From the NCBI GenBank assembly GCA_010015745.1, contig ML978231.1, positions 8,415 to 72,414 on the forward strand: a stretch of DNA of 64,000 nt, written 5' to 3'. Source of the stretch: Setomelanomma holmii (taxonomy: Eukaryota > Ascomycota > Dothideomycetes > Pleosporales > Phaeosphaeriaceae). Position numbers and translations under genes: made by a program. Below the pieces are notes generated by a model. It was given only the letters and a program-made list of their open reading frames with translations. It had not been told where the DNA came from and ran no database searches. Positions 46,192-57,547 of this stretch are shown here, piece after piece. Every line of letters starts with the position of its first letter. Positions within the stretch are counted from its first letter, which is position 1.

Positions 46192-47679
46192 CTAATACTC
46201 CATTGCCTCCTCGAACAAATCTCTCAGTTGCTCTCGCTCCACATCCAAATTGCTCATCTCCAGACTCGGCGCAAGCATCAACACTCTGGCCTGAGGAATC
46301 GTGCCTTCCACCAACCCGTCCAGATCATCTCTGCCAAAGCCAAGTGCCTTCAATCCACGTGGCTGGTCACCCAACCTGATCAAGAACTCCGCTAATGCCT
46401 CACTCAACACCTCACCTGCACTCTCCTTCTTTACGTTCGAAATGTCAACACCAAATGCCTCCGCAGCTGCGAGATGACGCTCAGGATTCGATGCACCCGT
46501 GAACTTGAATACTGCAGGCGCAGTCACTGCAACAGACACACCGTGTGGGATAATGTTGTGATCAACGTCGTAGCCCGCGTGCTTGTAGCCGGGATTTTGT
46601 CCAGAAATGGGATACGACATACCGTGGCACAAATGCACGCCTGCATTTCCGAACCCAACACCAGCGAGCGTAGCAGCTAGCAACATCTGGCTCTGGGCCT
46701 CGTGGTCTTCGGGGTCTTTGACTGCACGCGGAAGATACTTGACGGTATCTTTCAACGCCTTGAGAGAGAAGATGTCCGAAATTGGATTTGCGCCTTGGTA
46801 TGCAGGACGGTTGATGGGATTGGTTGGACGAGGCGTGCGCTCATAGTATGGGATAGCGGTCCAGGACTCGAGGGAGTGGCAGAGCACATCGAGACCTGAG
46901 GAGGCGTGAACGGCTGAGGGCATTGTGCGAGTGTTGAGGGGGTCGACTATGCCGAGCGTAGGCTTGAGATTGCGGTGTGCAATACCGGTCTTTGCACGCT
47001 TGGAAACCAGGTCGAAGATGGCGGTACCAGTGGTCTCAGAACCCGTCCCTGCTGTTGTCGGCACAGCAACAAGTGGGAACAGTTTGCCCGGAATTGGCAT
47101 TCCCTTGCCCAGCGGCGCGTTCACAAAGTCCAAGAACTCGGCCTCTGGGAAGGACGTATACAGATTCATGAGTTTAGCAGTGTCGATGACACTACCTCCT
47201 CCCACAGCAAGGAACGCATCTGGCTTCCAGGGCTTCGCATAGTCAATGGCTTCCTTTATCGAGTGATCTTTGGGCTCCACGCGGACTTTGTCAAAGATCT
47301 CGTAATGAATGCCTTCCCTTGTCAAGCCCTCCTCGACTTGCTTCATGGCATCCAGCTTCCTCACATTTGGATCCGTGACCACCATGACGCGCTTACTTCC
47401 CATATTCTTAAAGTCCATACCGACTTCCTTCGTGCATCCGGGGCCAAAACGAATGCTGGATGCTGCCATCTCGAATGCATATTCCTTCTGTTGGGCGTGG
47501 TTGATTGGAGTGGCGAGATGCCGCCGTGCTTGGTGAATAGTAGACGGTGTTTGTTGATGGTAGCTGGGATTGGAATGGCAGGGACATGTTGGTGGATGTG
47601 TGAATTGTACAGTCCGGAGGAGGTTCAAAGCACGTGCTGCACGTGTGGGTGATATGCGAATTGCTGTTGATATAGCCAT
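46192..47679 (-). CDS. Hydroxyacid-oxoacid transhydrogenase, mitochondrial (iron-type ADH, ADHFE1-like)
   Basis: This iron-type alcohol dehydrogenase family enzyme transfers hydride between 4-hydroxybutyrate and 2-oxoglutarate, giving succinic semialdehyde and 2-hydroxyglutarate, in mitochondria. The gene is a single exon of 495 residues. The first 60 residues are rich in Arg, Ser and Ala without acids, a mitochondrial targeting sequence. The Rossmann part has RVMVVTDPNV, DAFLAVGGGSVIDTAKLMNLY and PTTAGTGSETTGTAIFD. The metal-binding helical part has SGLDVLCHSLESW and GNAGVHLCHGMSYPISG, with YDVDHNIIPHG behind. The match to the ADHFE1 branch is strong along the whole length. Absence of introns is unusual in this window. 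Confidence 0.95.
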   Translation of the reverse strand: MAISTAIRISPTRAARALNLLRTVQFTHPPTCPCHSNPSYHQQTPSTIHQARRHLATPINHAQQKEYAFEMAASSIRFGPGCTKEVGMDFKNMGSKRVMVVTDPNVRKLDAMKQVEEGLTREGIHYEIFDKVRVEPKDHSIKEAIDYAKPWKPDAFLAVGGGSVIDTAKLMNLYTSFPEAEFLDFVNAPLGKGMPIPGKLFPLVAVPTTAGTGSETTGTAIFDLVSKRAKTGIAHRNLKPTLGIVDPLNTRTMPSAVHASSGLDVLCHSLESWTAIPYYERTPRPTNPINRPAYQGANPISDIFSLKALKDTVKYLPRAVKDPEDHEAQSQMLLAATLAGVGFGNAGVHLCHGMSYPISGQNPGYKHAGYDVDHNIIPHGVSVAVTAPAVFKFTGASNPERHLAAAEAFGVDISNVKKESAGEVLSEALAEFLIRLGDQPRGLKALGFGRDDLDGLVEGTIPQARVLMLAPSLEMSNLDVEREQLRDLFEEAMEY

Positions 47680-50670
47680 TTTGAGTTGTTATGAAGCTGT
47701 GGTGCGGGGAAGCAAGGGGTGAAGAAGCGCCGTGAGCGTTGGAAAAGGCGCAGAATGTCTTTGGGTCCTCCGACTTCTAGTCTCAATGTCAGAGCGGTAG
47801 TGTACTGAAGGCCGTACCTGCCTGGACGAGTCGATGATATTCTGCCTGAGTGCAGAAAAGCATAGATTTCATCAATAGTGATGTCAATCGTGGGAGAGAC
47901 CAGGGCCGAGGTCCAGAAGTAGCCCGCACTACCCACATTTGGGATGCCGAAAATGTGGGGAAACTGTCAAACACTTGCCGATGGAGATTTGGGGAATGCA
48001 CACGCCCAAGTCGCCAGTTGCTGCGCTTTGCTCCAATCTCTACTTACCTCGCCATGATGATTAGGTAGGAGTCTTCACGTTCGAAAGGAAGACATCGATG
48101 CCATCTTACGGTAGCTTGAGCCTCGCCTTGACTCGCATTGATCTTCCTTGACCACCGCGTGCGCATACACAACAGGCATGTATCTCAATCATGCGAATCA
48201 CGAGAAGCATTCAGAATTGCGAAAGACGACTCTCGTGCGTGGTCTCTTTCATCTTCAGTCTCATTCGCCCATATCTGAGATGGTCATCGGTCCAGACCGT
48301 CGCTTCGACCTGATGACGGTCCCTAAAATGTAACTTTTGACGTAGGATCAAGAGCTGGATAAATGCTCATGGAGAGTACGGAACAAGTTAACGAAGCCTC
48401 ATATTCTTCTGAACAAATGTTGAAACAATCAAAGGCGATCGCTCCGTTGCATTCTGCATCGTAGCGATCCAGTATCGACCGAATCTTAGACCTAGGTACT
48501 GCCTTTCATGACCGCAGAACGAGTACTAATTGTTGGCCCCTATAGTAGACGCTCAACAGACGTCGTGTACCGTACCCCCTGCTCCCGAGACTTGTCCAGG
48601 AATTGCTCCATAAAGGTTGCTGCTAGAGAGGCGCTGTGACTGGATTTCCGAGTCTCCATAGGCGGTTCTCACATGATGCGGAGCAGTAAGCGCCCACCGT
48701 GAAAGGCGTGATCGGAGCTCCGAATCATGACGCCGCGTCGCCCTTTCAACTCGTCACTTAGGCTCCGATAGTCTCGCTTTTCAAGCTCTCCCACTTGTGT
48801 GACGATGCACCCATCTGTCGAGCGCGACCACGGTGCCATGGAGGCGCATAGACCTGGCGAGATCTGACCCTTTGTTTCAATTTCATGCTTGGTTAAAGTT
48901 ACGCGGGCATGTAGCCATACATAATGTCAGGAGGAAAGCCGAAACTGCGGTCAAGGCCTATCGCTTCTTCGACCTTTTGACGCAGCGCTTGCCCGCCCGC
49001 TGGTTGTTGCACCGCATGCGGTTGTTGTCACACTCGCTGATGGAATTACCGCGTCTCACCATCTTCGGCATAAGCGTTCACGGCGCTTTTGCAAGATCAT
49101 AGCCTGGAGCTGTGCGAGCGCATGTGCGCAATCACAGAAAGCTGATAAGGTTCTCATTTGGTTATCTTGTTAAAAGGCCGCGTTATATGTGTGAGCTTAT
49201 TTAGTTCTGTTCGCGGATTACGAAGAGAAACCGTACACTCGAAAGGGTTTCGTTGACAGTTTGGGGAAAGAGGGGGAAAATCATTGGTGCAATTCGTCCG
49301 GCGCAGACGGGGGTATACCCAGGCGCTACGGGCAGCGTAATGCGCGGCTGAATAAGTGATGAGGCAGGCGACACCACCACAGCGAGGTATATGCGCAGCC
49401 GAGGCCTGGAGAGTGGCCACTGTATAGAACATTGTATGATCGTCTGACCGCGAGCTAATGAACCTTTCACAGGATCGTACCTACGGAGCGCTCTGCTGAT
49501 TAACCGGCCCGGTCGGCTGGCGGTTGCTAAACGTTGAAATGTAATCTCACGCATTGCCGCCGCACGCTTGCTGCGACTTCACCAATCCCACAGCCTGCTC
49601 GGTGATGGAGGGTAGTTTCCCAATATGCACGCCAGGGTGGCATGGCTCTTTACATTACGCACCTCACCGTTCGCGGGAAAGTTGGCGCCTATTTTGTTCT
49701 TCTCAGCCGCGACTTCGCCCAATCACAATCGCCACCGACAGTACCCTGATGTCGCCCCACACCGCGGATGCCAGCAGCGACCATTTTGTGGCCTAGTGCT
49801 ACACCAAAGGTTATATGCCCCCTTTGAAATCGTGCCTGGGTGGCAGTCTCTCAGCACTTCTGGTCCACAGATCATAGCCGTCGCTTTCGAACCCCTGTGA
49901 GCGAAATTGCATGCCGGGGTGGATAGAGCTTGTTTGCCATGGACACTTGCAATTCACCTGGTCAAAGCAATCCGGAGCCATGCGCGAGCTGGAGTAGGCG
50001 GCTCACGAAGACATGCCTCGAAGAGATGTGTGAGCCGTGTGTGCTGCTACATTGACAACAGTCATTCGAGTAGTTCCACGCTCTATATGGTCATGCTGCC
50101 TGCTTGAACTCAAGAGGAGTGCCGAGTCTTCGAGGTGTCTGCCTTGATCTCTGGTGTGCCCCCTGACCCGCAAACGCTGTATTGCACTCCAGCCCACTAG
50201 CGATGGCACTGGGTCATGCAGCACGACTGTGCCGCGCACGTAGCTGAGCTGCGGGACATCGCACTTTGACGCGCTCCTCAGCGCCCTGAAGGGGTTTCAA
50301 CGACCTTCGTCCGCGCTTGCAATGTTGTATCGCATTGCTTGCTCATTCAAATACGGCAAGCCCCCCCCTTAGCTGATCTTCCCAATGACGACCAATAACA
50401 CAGACCACTCTGCTGCTTCCATGCCAGACGGTTGACCTCCTCTGCGATTGACGTTGGCGTGTCTGTGCCGCAAAGCAGAGACATAAGTCCAGCCAAAACA
50501 AACTAGGCCCGCAGCAGCGCCCCTTCCCGACAGTTTGGACAACTCACTGTGGTAGATGCCCACTGGTCCCTCGCCCCGAATTCGATATGATAAAGCATTA
50601 TCCTAATACAGCTGAGCTCCTTGAGCCCCTCGTCAGTGTCTTTTCGCCCTCCTACATCCGCCTCCTCGCA
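47680..50670. other. 3-kb gene-poor region
   Basis: I see no gene in nearly 3 kb. ORFs of 60-117 codons occur on both strands with no domain, no codon-like bias and no plausible exon chain. There is no obvious transposon terminus or long repeat. It marks the change from the conserved block to the sparse right-hand part of the window. Confidence 0.5.
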
Positions 50671-51779
50671 ATGAGTGTCCAACTACGCATCAACAGCTTG
50701 CAAGACCGACGATCTACTACGAAAGGAACTACGAGGCATCTTCTTCGGCTAAGTGAAGTTCCCGAGTCACCTGCTACTCCTGGTCCGGTATGCGAAGCAG
50801 TCGAGCCAAATGGTCACCCGTGCAAGGTTGCGCTTGCATCCACTGCGCAAGATCCTTGGTGCCACAAGCACCATGAAGAGTGGCAGAGCCTCAACGGACG
50901 CTGGACCCAAGCACAGAAAGATGCGGAGAAAGTGGTAGTGGTCGATTCAAATACTGCGAAACGGAAAGTCATGAAGCTTCGCCTGTCCGTGGATCTTCGA
51001 CGGCAAATGCGGGACAGGTAAGTCAACTATGTGCGAACCACACGCGAGACATGCGCTGACTTTGCACCTCCGCCTTTGCAGGTTCTACCCTCGGGGTGGC
51101 GACATTCAGGACTACATCAAATGGCTCGCCAAATTGGAGACAGATGTCAGGCAGTTGGCAGATACTTTGCTAAGTATGACTACCTCTCGCTCTCTCTAAC
51201 CTCTTCTGACGCAGCACTCAGTGCAAAACCTCAATCGCGGCCCAACACCAGAAACCCCCGCAGTTGGGACACCTCATCCAGACTCGTTCAACCTCGAGAA
51301 GATCATGATACTTCAGTCCCCAGTAGATCCGAAGATACCGATCGAATCGTTGCAAGGCATGCCCGATGATGGTGCGATCTTGGTACTGAAGCACTTTTAC
51401 CTCGACCTCTGTGCCGACAGCATTCGACGGTTGTACACCATCGTACCTGACCTGAGTGACGCGCCAAAGCAAGTCAGATCACCAAATCCCGCCGATGAAG
51501 ACGTGCACGACAACGGTACCGATATCGTTCGTGCGTGGTTTCGCATTATGGTGCTAAATGACAGTGAGGCTGGAACCTTGGAGCACGCCACCAGATCGAA
51601 GAGTATCCACCATTTCTTGTTAGGTTGCCTGGCAAGTCAGCTGGAGATGTATTGCGACTTCTTTGCGAAGGCCTGGCGCCCTCATGCCGTACAATACCTT
51701 CGGGTGCCGATTTGCGCGCAAACATTGGCTGGTGGTGACATCAAGACGATTCAGCTTCTGGGTGGTACCATACCGAGTA

Positions 51780-53595
51780 ACGTGTTTTACCAGCGAGCTG
51801 GCCACCCCAGCGAGCTGGCCACCCCACCAAACCGCGTGCAACTCAGCGTACAATTGCTCTACAACTACATATTATATTTGTCTGAAACTTTGACAGGGGA
51901 TAGACTAGATCTGTCTACATGAAGTCCTGTTGTGACCTTGTACGTGACATTTACTGCACGTTGGTGGTGCTCTTGTACGCGCCTGCAGGGTCACTTCTTG
52001 GTCACCTTGTTGGACCACTGTTTGAGCCTCTATGACCAGCCTCTGACCCTCCTGAGCCTGCAACACTCCTCCACGTGCTATATACTGTCGTTGTATTTGA
52101 CGCTTGCGTCGCTGGCGGGCGTTAGCAGCGCATAGCTTTGAGATCTCCTCAGCTAAGATAGTCGCTGAGTTCATGGCAAGCTGACAGCCTTTAACAAGCT
52201 GGGCGATTGCCACGCTTGTGGGACTTTGAGACTGTCGTTGAAGGAGTCTTGATACAAGACGAGCCTGCTGCTCAAGCTGACTCGTTGTACGGGGAGTCTC
52301 TGCTGTCCAGGCAGCTCCTTCAATACCTGCTGTCCCTGGCGGAGACGGCGTTCTGACAACAGTCAGGTTGGATAGGACGCGATCAGGACAGGAGGGGATA
52401 AACCCTGTTGCCTCAAAGCCAGCCTTAATGTTGCGCTCTGACAGGACCTGCGGCCTTACCCTCTGATATATCCAGAGGAAGTCAAGTTTGTCAACGTGAA
52501 AGACTCCTTGGCGCGCAAGCTCAGACACCTCGTGTCCATACCCTACCTTAAGAGGAGAGTAGCAGCCAACATCAAGAGGCTGGAGGAGGTGGGAGGTGTG
52601 AGGAGGCATACAAAGGGTGATAATCTTGTGATCCTTGCAGAATTGATCAAATTCTGGCGTTGCGTGGCTGCTGTGGCCGTCAAGGATAAGTAGTCTATAC
52701 ACTCCTTGCATGCAAGACTCCGTATGTCTGTTGAAGTGCTTTACCCACTCAAGGCCAAGGTCATCATTTGTCCATCCGTTGTCACTAAGAGCGACAGCCC
52801 AGTCTGGTGGGAGGTACTTATACCACCCAGCTTGGTGGAGCTTGCCAGCCAAGATCACGAAGGGTGGCAGACACCACCCAGACGCGTTGATACACTCGAT
52901 CGCTGTCACCCACTCTCTGTTGCCTGGCTGGACAGTAGTTGCTCGACCGATCGTGTCAGCGCTGGTGACAACCTTTGACGTAGCAGCTACTCCCATCATG
53001 AACCCAGTCTCATCAAAGTTGTACACGTCCTCAAAGAGAACGCCCCACGTCTGGAGCGTCTCCTCTACAAGCTTAAACCACGCGCTGATCTTGACAGGAT
53101 CCTCACACTTTGCCCATTGTGAGTGGAATTTCCTATTCCACTTTGTCTGGAGGTCCTTTGAGTTCGCAACAAAGCGTGTCACCCAGTTCTTGCCGACAAG
53201 ACAAGGAGGGGGATTTTGGCCCCGCGCAGCAAGTAAAGCGTCTGCCATTTGCCGTACGTCGATAATATGGGGAGGAAAACCTCAACGATCAAGGTCAAGG
53301 ATCTAATAAACAAGAGACTCCTCTTCGACAGGAGAGAGCCTGCGATTGACTAGCGTTGTCGCGCTCCTTGCAGGGACACCTTGGAGGCGCATCTCAAGGG
53401 TTGATCATGGGACATTATACAGCTTTGCAAGTCTGCGGCGTGACTGAGATAGATTTGATCAAAAAGAGGCAATTGCAAGGTCTATTCTGCCTTGAATTTG
53501 GAGTGATTGGGGCTTGCGTTGTGCAGTCATCTTTAGTAGGATGAGACGCGTCACGCGCGGTTTGGTGGGGTGGCCAGCTCGCTGGTAAAACACGT
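51780..53595 (-). mobile_element. Fot1/pogo DNA transposon inserted in a gene
   Basis: An 1816-bp element is flanked by TA duplications (51,778-51,779 and 53,596-53,597). The terminal inverted repeats begin ACGTGTTTTACCAGCGAGCT and continue GGCCACCCCA; the ends match closely. The left repeat contains a perfect tandem duplication of GCGAGCTGGCCACCCCA that is absent on the right. The only gene is a transposase on the minus strand. TA target use and the DDE_1 transposase define the pogo/Fot1 group. It disrupts exon 3 of the gene at 50,671-55,253. Confidence 0.93.
51905..53530 (-). pseudogene. Fot1/pogo transposase, N-terminus with stops
   Basis: From an ATG at 53,530 one frame runs to 51,905, but four stops (TGA, TGA, TAG, TGA) interrupt the first 95 codons, where the helix-turn-helix DNA-binding domain should be. 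From 53,248 on, 447 residues are open: PCLVGKNWVTRFV (end of the CENP-B-like part), NFDETGF (first Asp), RLLILDGHSSH (second Asp), MPPHTSHLLQPLDVGCYSPL (third Asp), then a basic tail and CSKCHVQGHNRTSC, a CCHC zinc knuckle. The catalytic triad is intact. A truncated protein without its DNA-binding domain might be made but should not transpose alone. All four stops can be explained by C-to-T changes. Confidence 0.88.
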
Positions 53596-55349
53596 TACAA
53601 CCGAGGGTCTCAAGATGACTAAGCCCTGTTGGGACATACTGTAGGATTTGTGCCAGTTGCTTTGATCTATACATGCTGACCGTCACAGCTATCGTTGGTT
53701 CCCGACCCTTCTTTCGCCATGGAGTCTGGCCAGCATCTGTTCTAACTTCGAGGACTATACGACTATATGCAAACTGCTTATGTTGAGACTGTACAACGAT
53801 TACTGGTTCGATCCGGCAAGCATCCTCAGCGTGTGCATGACTGGCGTATATATGGGCTTCATACCGACCAGTAAAGGGGATTACTCCGCCCACGCAGGCT
53901 TGCACAAAGAAGGCGAGCTATGGGTCCAACGCCAGTCACGGAATTATCTGTGTGGACAAATGGCAATCGGGGACCCCTTGACTCAAGCATTCCTCGACGA
54001 GATACGGAAACGAAAAGAACGCTTGTACCTCGTAGTGTACGAAGGGACCAACGCCGACGCCACTGTTCATTCTACAGAGCCTGATTTGTACGTGTGCCGG
54101 CACCGTTCGGCCATGACGCACGAAGAGCTGCAGAGCGTCCGATATAGCACAATGATTACCCTGGAGGATGTCAAAAATCAGCTGCGAAGGGGGAAAACAA
54201 TAATGTATGATCCCATAGTGGTTGATTCTTGGCAGTTCATCATTATAGATCGCGAGATTGGTCTACCTTTCCAGCTGATCGACATCGTGCAGGACACTTT
54301 GCTCATGCTATGCGGCGACCCCTCCCCACGACAAGTCGCGAAACGCGTTATTCGTGAGATAATACCGCCTTCGGTGCAAGAAATCTTCCTCGAAGAGATT
54401 ACCATCGAGAGCTCCCCTGATATACGGTACTCGGCGCCTCTCGACATTCAATACGAAGGCAACAGATTTAGATGCCATGACCCAGACGTCAGCATCATAG
54501 CTACGAATCAGGAGCGCATGTTGTCAGAGCCGAGCGCAAGAGATACCAATCGCTTCATTCGGCGCGTGGTAGAAGACATGGAACGTTGTGGCCTCATCTC
54601 TCTGTCACCAGAGTGGGAACTACCACAGGCACAACCAGTGGTTGTTCAGGGAACCGATGGCGCATACGATTTATACTTCCCCTACAAACGGGACGCAGCA
54701 GCAGCTGAGGGAGAGCGTGCACCGTTGTTGCCCCTGCCACCAAAGGGCTGTCTTCTCGACTTCGCGCAAGCATACAAAAGGAAACACCCAAACGCTATAG
54801 CAACGAAGGGCTTCATTCAAACGCATTACTGCGCATGTCCTATGCCAGCCATCAAAAGCCTCGGCCGAACAGGTCTAAACTTCGTCACATGGGAAGGTCA
54901 TGTTTATCGTTGGAATGCGATGCGTGAGTAATTTCAAGGTTTCGAGATTCCTGACGTCCATTCGCTGACATGTGTTGCGCAACACAGCATTCGACAGACC
55001 TTCATCCGCCAACGCCTGGCAGTATTACATACAGCACTACATCAACTCAAGGTCTCCTTTCGTGATGTTCTACCTCACCACTTTCGTGATCGTCGCCACG
55101 GACCTTGACGATGCGGAGCGAAAGTCCATGGCATTGCTGGAAGAGATGGAGGATCGCGGATGGCGCATCTCACTGCCACGGCCCCGCGAGTGGAAGTCTG
55201 ATATCGATGAGCTCAAGCTCGAAACCCTATATGAGGGCGTGAGACCAGCGTGAGTGTAAAACATGCCAAGCGCATGCGAGTAGACGCTCGGAGAAAGAGA
55301 GCACTTGCTGTATCGTAACTTTGTTCATCACTTGCTGCGCGTTGCGTCG

Positions 55350-56594
55350 ATGGCGATGGCCATCTTCGGACTTGCAGCCTGCTTCCTTTCTAACCTTCTA
55401 CCCCTAGTTTACGTGCATTTTGAGCGATTTGAGTATTTGTACATGTTCTGCACTTTTCCAATGCCCGCATCATTGTCCTTGTTTGTGAACTCTGTCATCA
55501 AGCAATACCCAAAGATCGTACTTGAAAGAAGATTCTCGGGAGCTATCGTTGAGAGCGCCACCAATGGCGAACGGTACGATCTAAATCTGCAACGCACGGA
55601 CACCGGTGAAGCATTTTTAGACTTTGCCTCGGCAGACTGGTGTGTCAGCATATCGATTTTCGTACACTGCATCAGCCTCACAATTAAGCCCAGCCTTCCA
55701 CGTTGTAAAATTGCAGCGACGTGCATTTATTGTCTCTCTTGTTCTTCATCGCTTGTCAACGGCGTACCTCATCGTGACCTTGTTTCCCGGCATTTGTACC
55801 ATTGTCTACATCTACCAAACCGTCATGTTCGACATCCACTTTCCCCCTGACAAGGAAGGAGGCGGCCTGGTGCTTCAGAACATCGAGAAGCGGAAGGACG
55901 AACCGGAAACTGCCAATCATAAACCCTCGACGCGACAAACCGCATTCCTCCTTGGCTTACTGTGGTTGTTCTGGCTCGTCGGAATCTTCCTTGATACATC
56001 CGTCGAAATCAATGCTAGAGGCTGGCGCGGTGCGCGACTGAGCCAGTTGCAATTCAGCTGTTACTCCAAGGGGTGGGATTTGTGGATGTATAGAGTATGT
56101 TCTCTACAGCCAATTCTCTATTCTCGGAAAGCCTTGACTGAACATCTTAGTCTACTTGGCAACGGTTATTTGGTCGATTCGACCTGAACAAGATGTGTGC
56201 GACAACATTCGCACTTTGTGCAGCACTCATGCTTGCGCTCATGAAAACGTTACCGTCGCGTGATCCGATCGTGTCGTCAATCATCAACGTCTGCATCGCC
56301 TTGAGCGTCGCCGGTGCAGCGTGGATCCCACTCGAAGGCAGAGAGATGAGACTTATTGCGATGCCCCTGGCGTGGCTGTTCGCATCCACTTCGTTTGTCT
56401 TCCTAGACCGAGCGGGCATGGGCAATCTCAGCTCGCGCCTCCAATTGACACCGCGCACTTTGAAGTGGTGTCGTTATGGTTCCCTTGCACTCTTTGTACT
56501 GGCTCATTGGTGGTTCTACGGCTTGGACAACGAGCTCATTGTGCTTTGGATCCTGTATCAAGGCATTTGTGAGACCTACAAGAGGCTGGCATAG
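55350..56594 (+). CDS. Multi-pass membrane protein, unknown function
   Basis: Three exons (55,350-55,639; 55,689-56,094; 56,151-56,594) give 379 residues. I do not recognise the family. Hydrophobic segments include AIFGLAACFLSNLLPLVYV, AFIVSLVLHRLSTAYLIV then FPGICTIVYIY, TAFLLGLLWLFWLVGIFLD, TTFALCAALMLALM, IINVCIALSVAGAAWI, MPLAWLFASTSFVF and YGSLALFVLAHWWFYG, so about six to eight membrane spans. Charged loops include PDKEGGG and EKRKDEPETANH. The start is the first of two in-frame ATGs. It begins only 97 bp after the preceding gene, whose stop lies inside a consensus donor (GTGAGT); splicing to an acceptor at 55,297 would fuse both in phase. I favour separate genes. Confidence 0.7.
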
Positions 56595-57547
56595 GTCGTG
56601 CTTGCCTTCCTGGCGCTTTACCGTCGTAAGTGCGGTCGGTCTCCAATCTGGAGCTTAATCGATGTATTCATGAATGCCCTGTTTCGTGCTCTAACACCTC
56701 AGGCACAGACGGTCGGTTTTATCTGCATTTCGTATAGTAATCAACGTTTCATAACTGCGGCTAGACTGGCTTTGTCAGTAGTATCTCTTACTACGCAAGG
56801 CTATAGGCACTTAGCAATACATATAGTTCTTCCGTCCAATGCAGCAAAAATGAAGCTATTCGGCCTCGATCACGATCGTCTGCAGCACTAAAATAACGCC
56901 ACACCCGTAACGCCATTGACGCAGCCGTTCGTTCCACCGCAGGTTCTTGAAATGCTTGTACGTCCGGGCATGAACCCCACGCGAGGCTTCTGGAAATCCA
57001 CCCCTGATTGGATGGCGAGATCGAGATCGAGATCGAAATCGATGGAGCATTTGGAGATCCGATTTCCCCTAGTACAGCGACGATATGATTGGACCGGAAG
57101 ACTTCACCATGGATTTGCCCCTCCGTGCCCCTCATTGTCGTCATGGGCATCGACTTTTGGCGTGCATCGTGCTTGATGTGGTCATCGAATTTCTGCGGGG
57201 CGCATCGTACGATGTTTTGCATTATGTGCATCAGGTAACATGGTTCTACTGCCGGAGAAACGGCTGTACATAGAGCCGAAAGTACGTATCTGGTGCGTAC
57301 CATTACCGTGGTATTGTTGACGTAGGTACAAGGACTCGTTGAAATCTATTTGGTCTCTGGTGTGAAGCTTAGATCAAGGGCCTGCGTGTCCTATTCGACT
57401 TCGACAATGGCTTGCTCGTCCTCGTAGTGTATGCTGATGCTCATCTGCTTCTGGCCATAATACATGGGCAACAATTGCTTTGTCAGCCCGCTCTCCGCAA
57501 TCTCTTGTTCGTTCCCATAAAGTCGTGACAATCGTAGCTTTTCACGC
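56595..57547. other. Convergent intergenic region
   Basis: About 950 bp between the membrane-protein gene and the Zn2Cys6 gene. It contains a short GAGATC-type hexamer run near 57,016-57,041. A 66-codon minus-strand frame at 57,391-57,588 overlaps the end of the Zn2Cys6 gene and could instead contribute an alternative C-terminus. Confidence 0.45.

Larger units (their letters stand above)
50671..55253 (+). pseudogene. Uncharacterised fungal gene split by a transposon
   Basis: Host exons: 50,671-51,017, 51,082-51,173, 51,222-51,779 continuing at 53,598-53,640, 53,689-54,923 and 54,988-55,253. Removing the element and one TA copy leaves every phase consistent, for an original protein of about 846 residues. 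The N-terminal part has a Cys/His cluster (CEAVEPNGHPC, then WCHKHHEEW) that could bind zinc, and FYPRGGDIQDYIKWLAKLE. The C-terminal half holds KKRK-type charged text, SWQFIIIDREIGLPFQLIDIV, and ends AFLDE-unrelated, WQYYIQHYINSRSPFVMFYL then ETLYEGVRPA. I know of such fungal proteins only as hypothetical. The insertion lies in exon 3 after TIPS. No host-derived stop is visible, so the disruption looks young. Confidence 0.75.

Noticed and set aside
53642..53665. Two in-frame stops just after the Fot1 insertion, suggesting host-gene decay
   Set aside because: They lie inside a 48-base GT...AG intron with a GCTGAC branch-like site, and its removal keeps phase.
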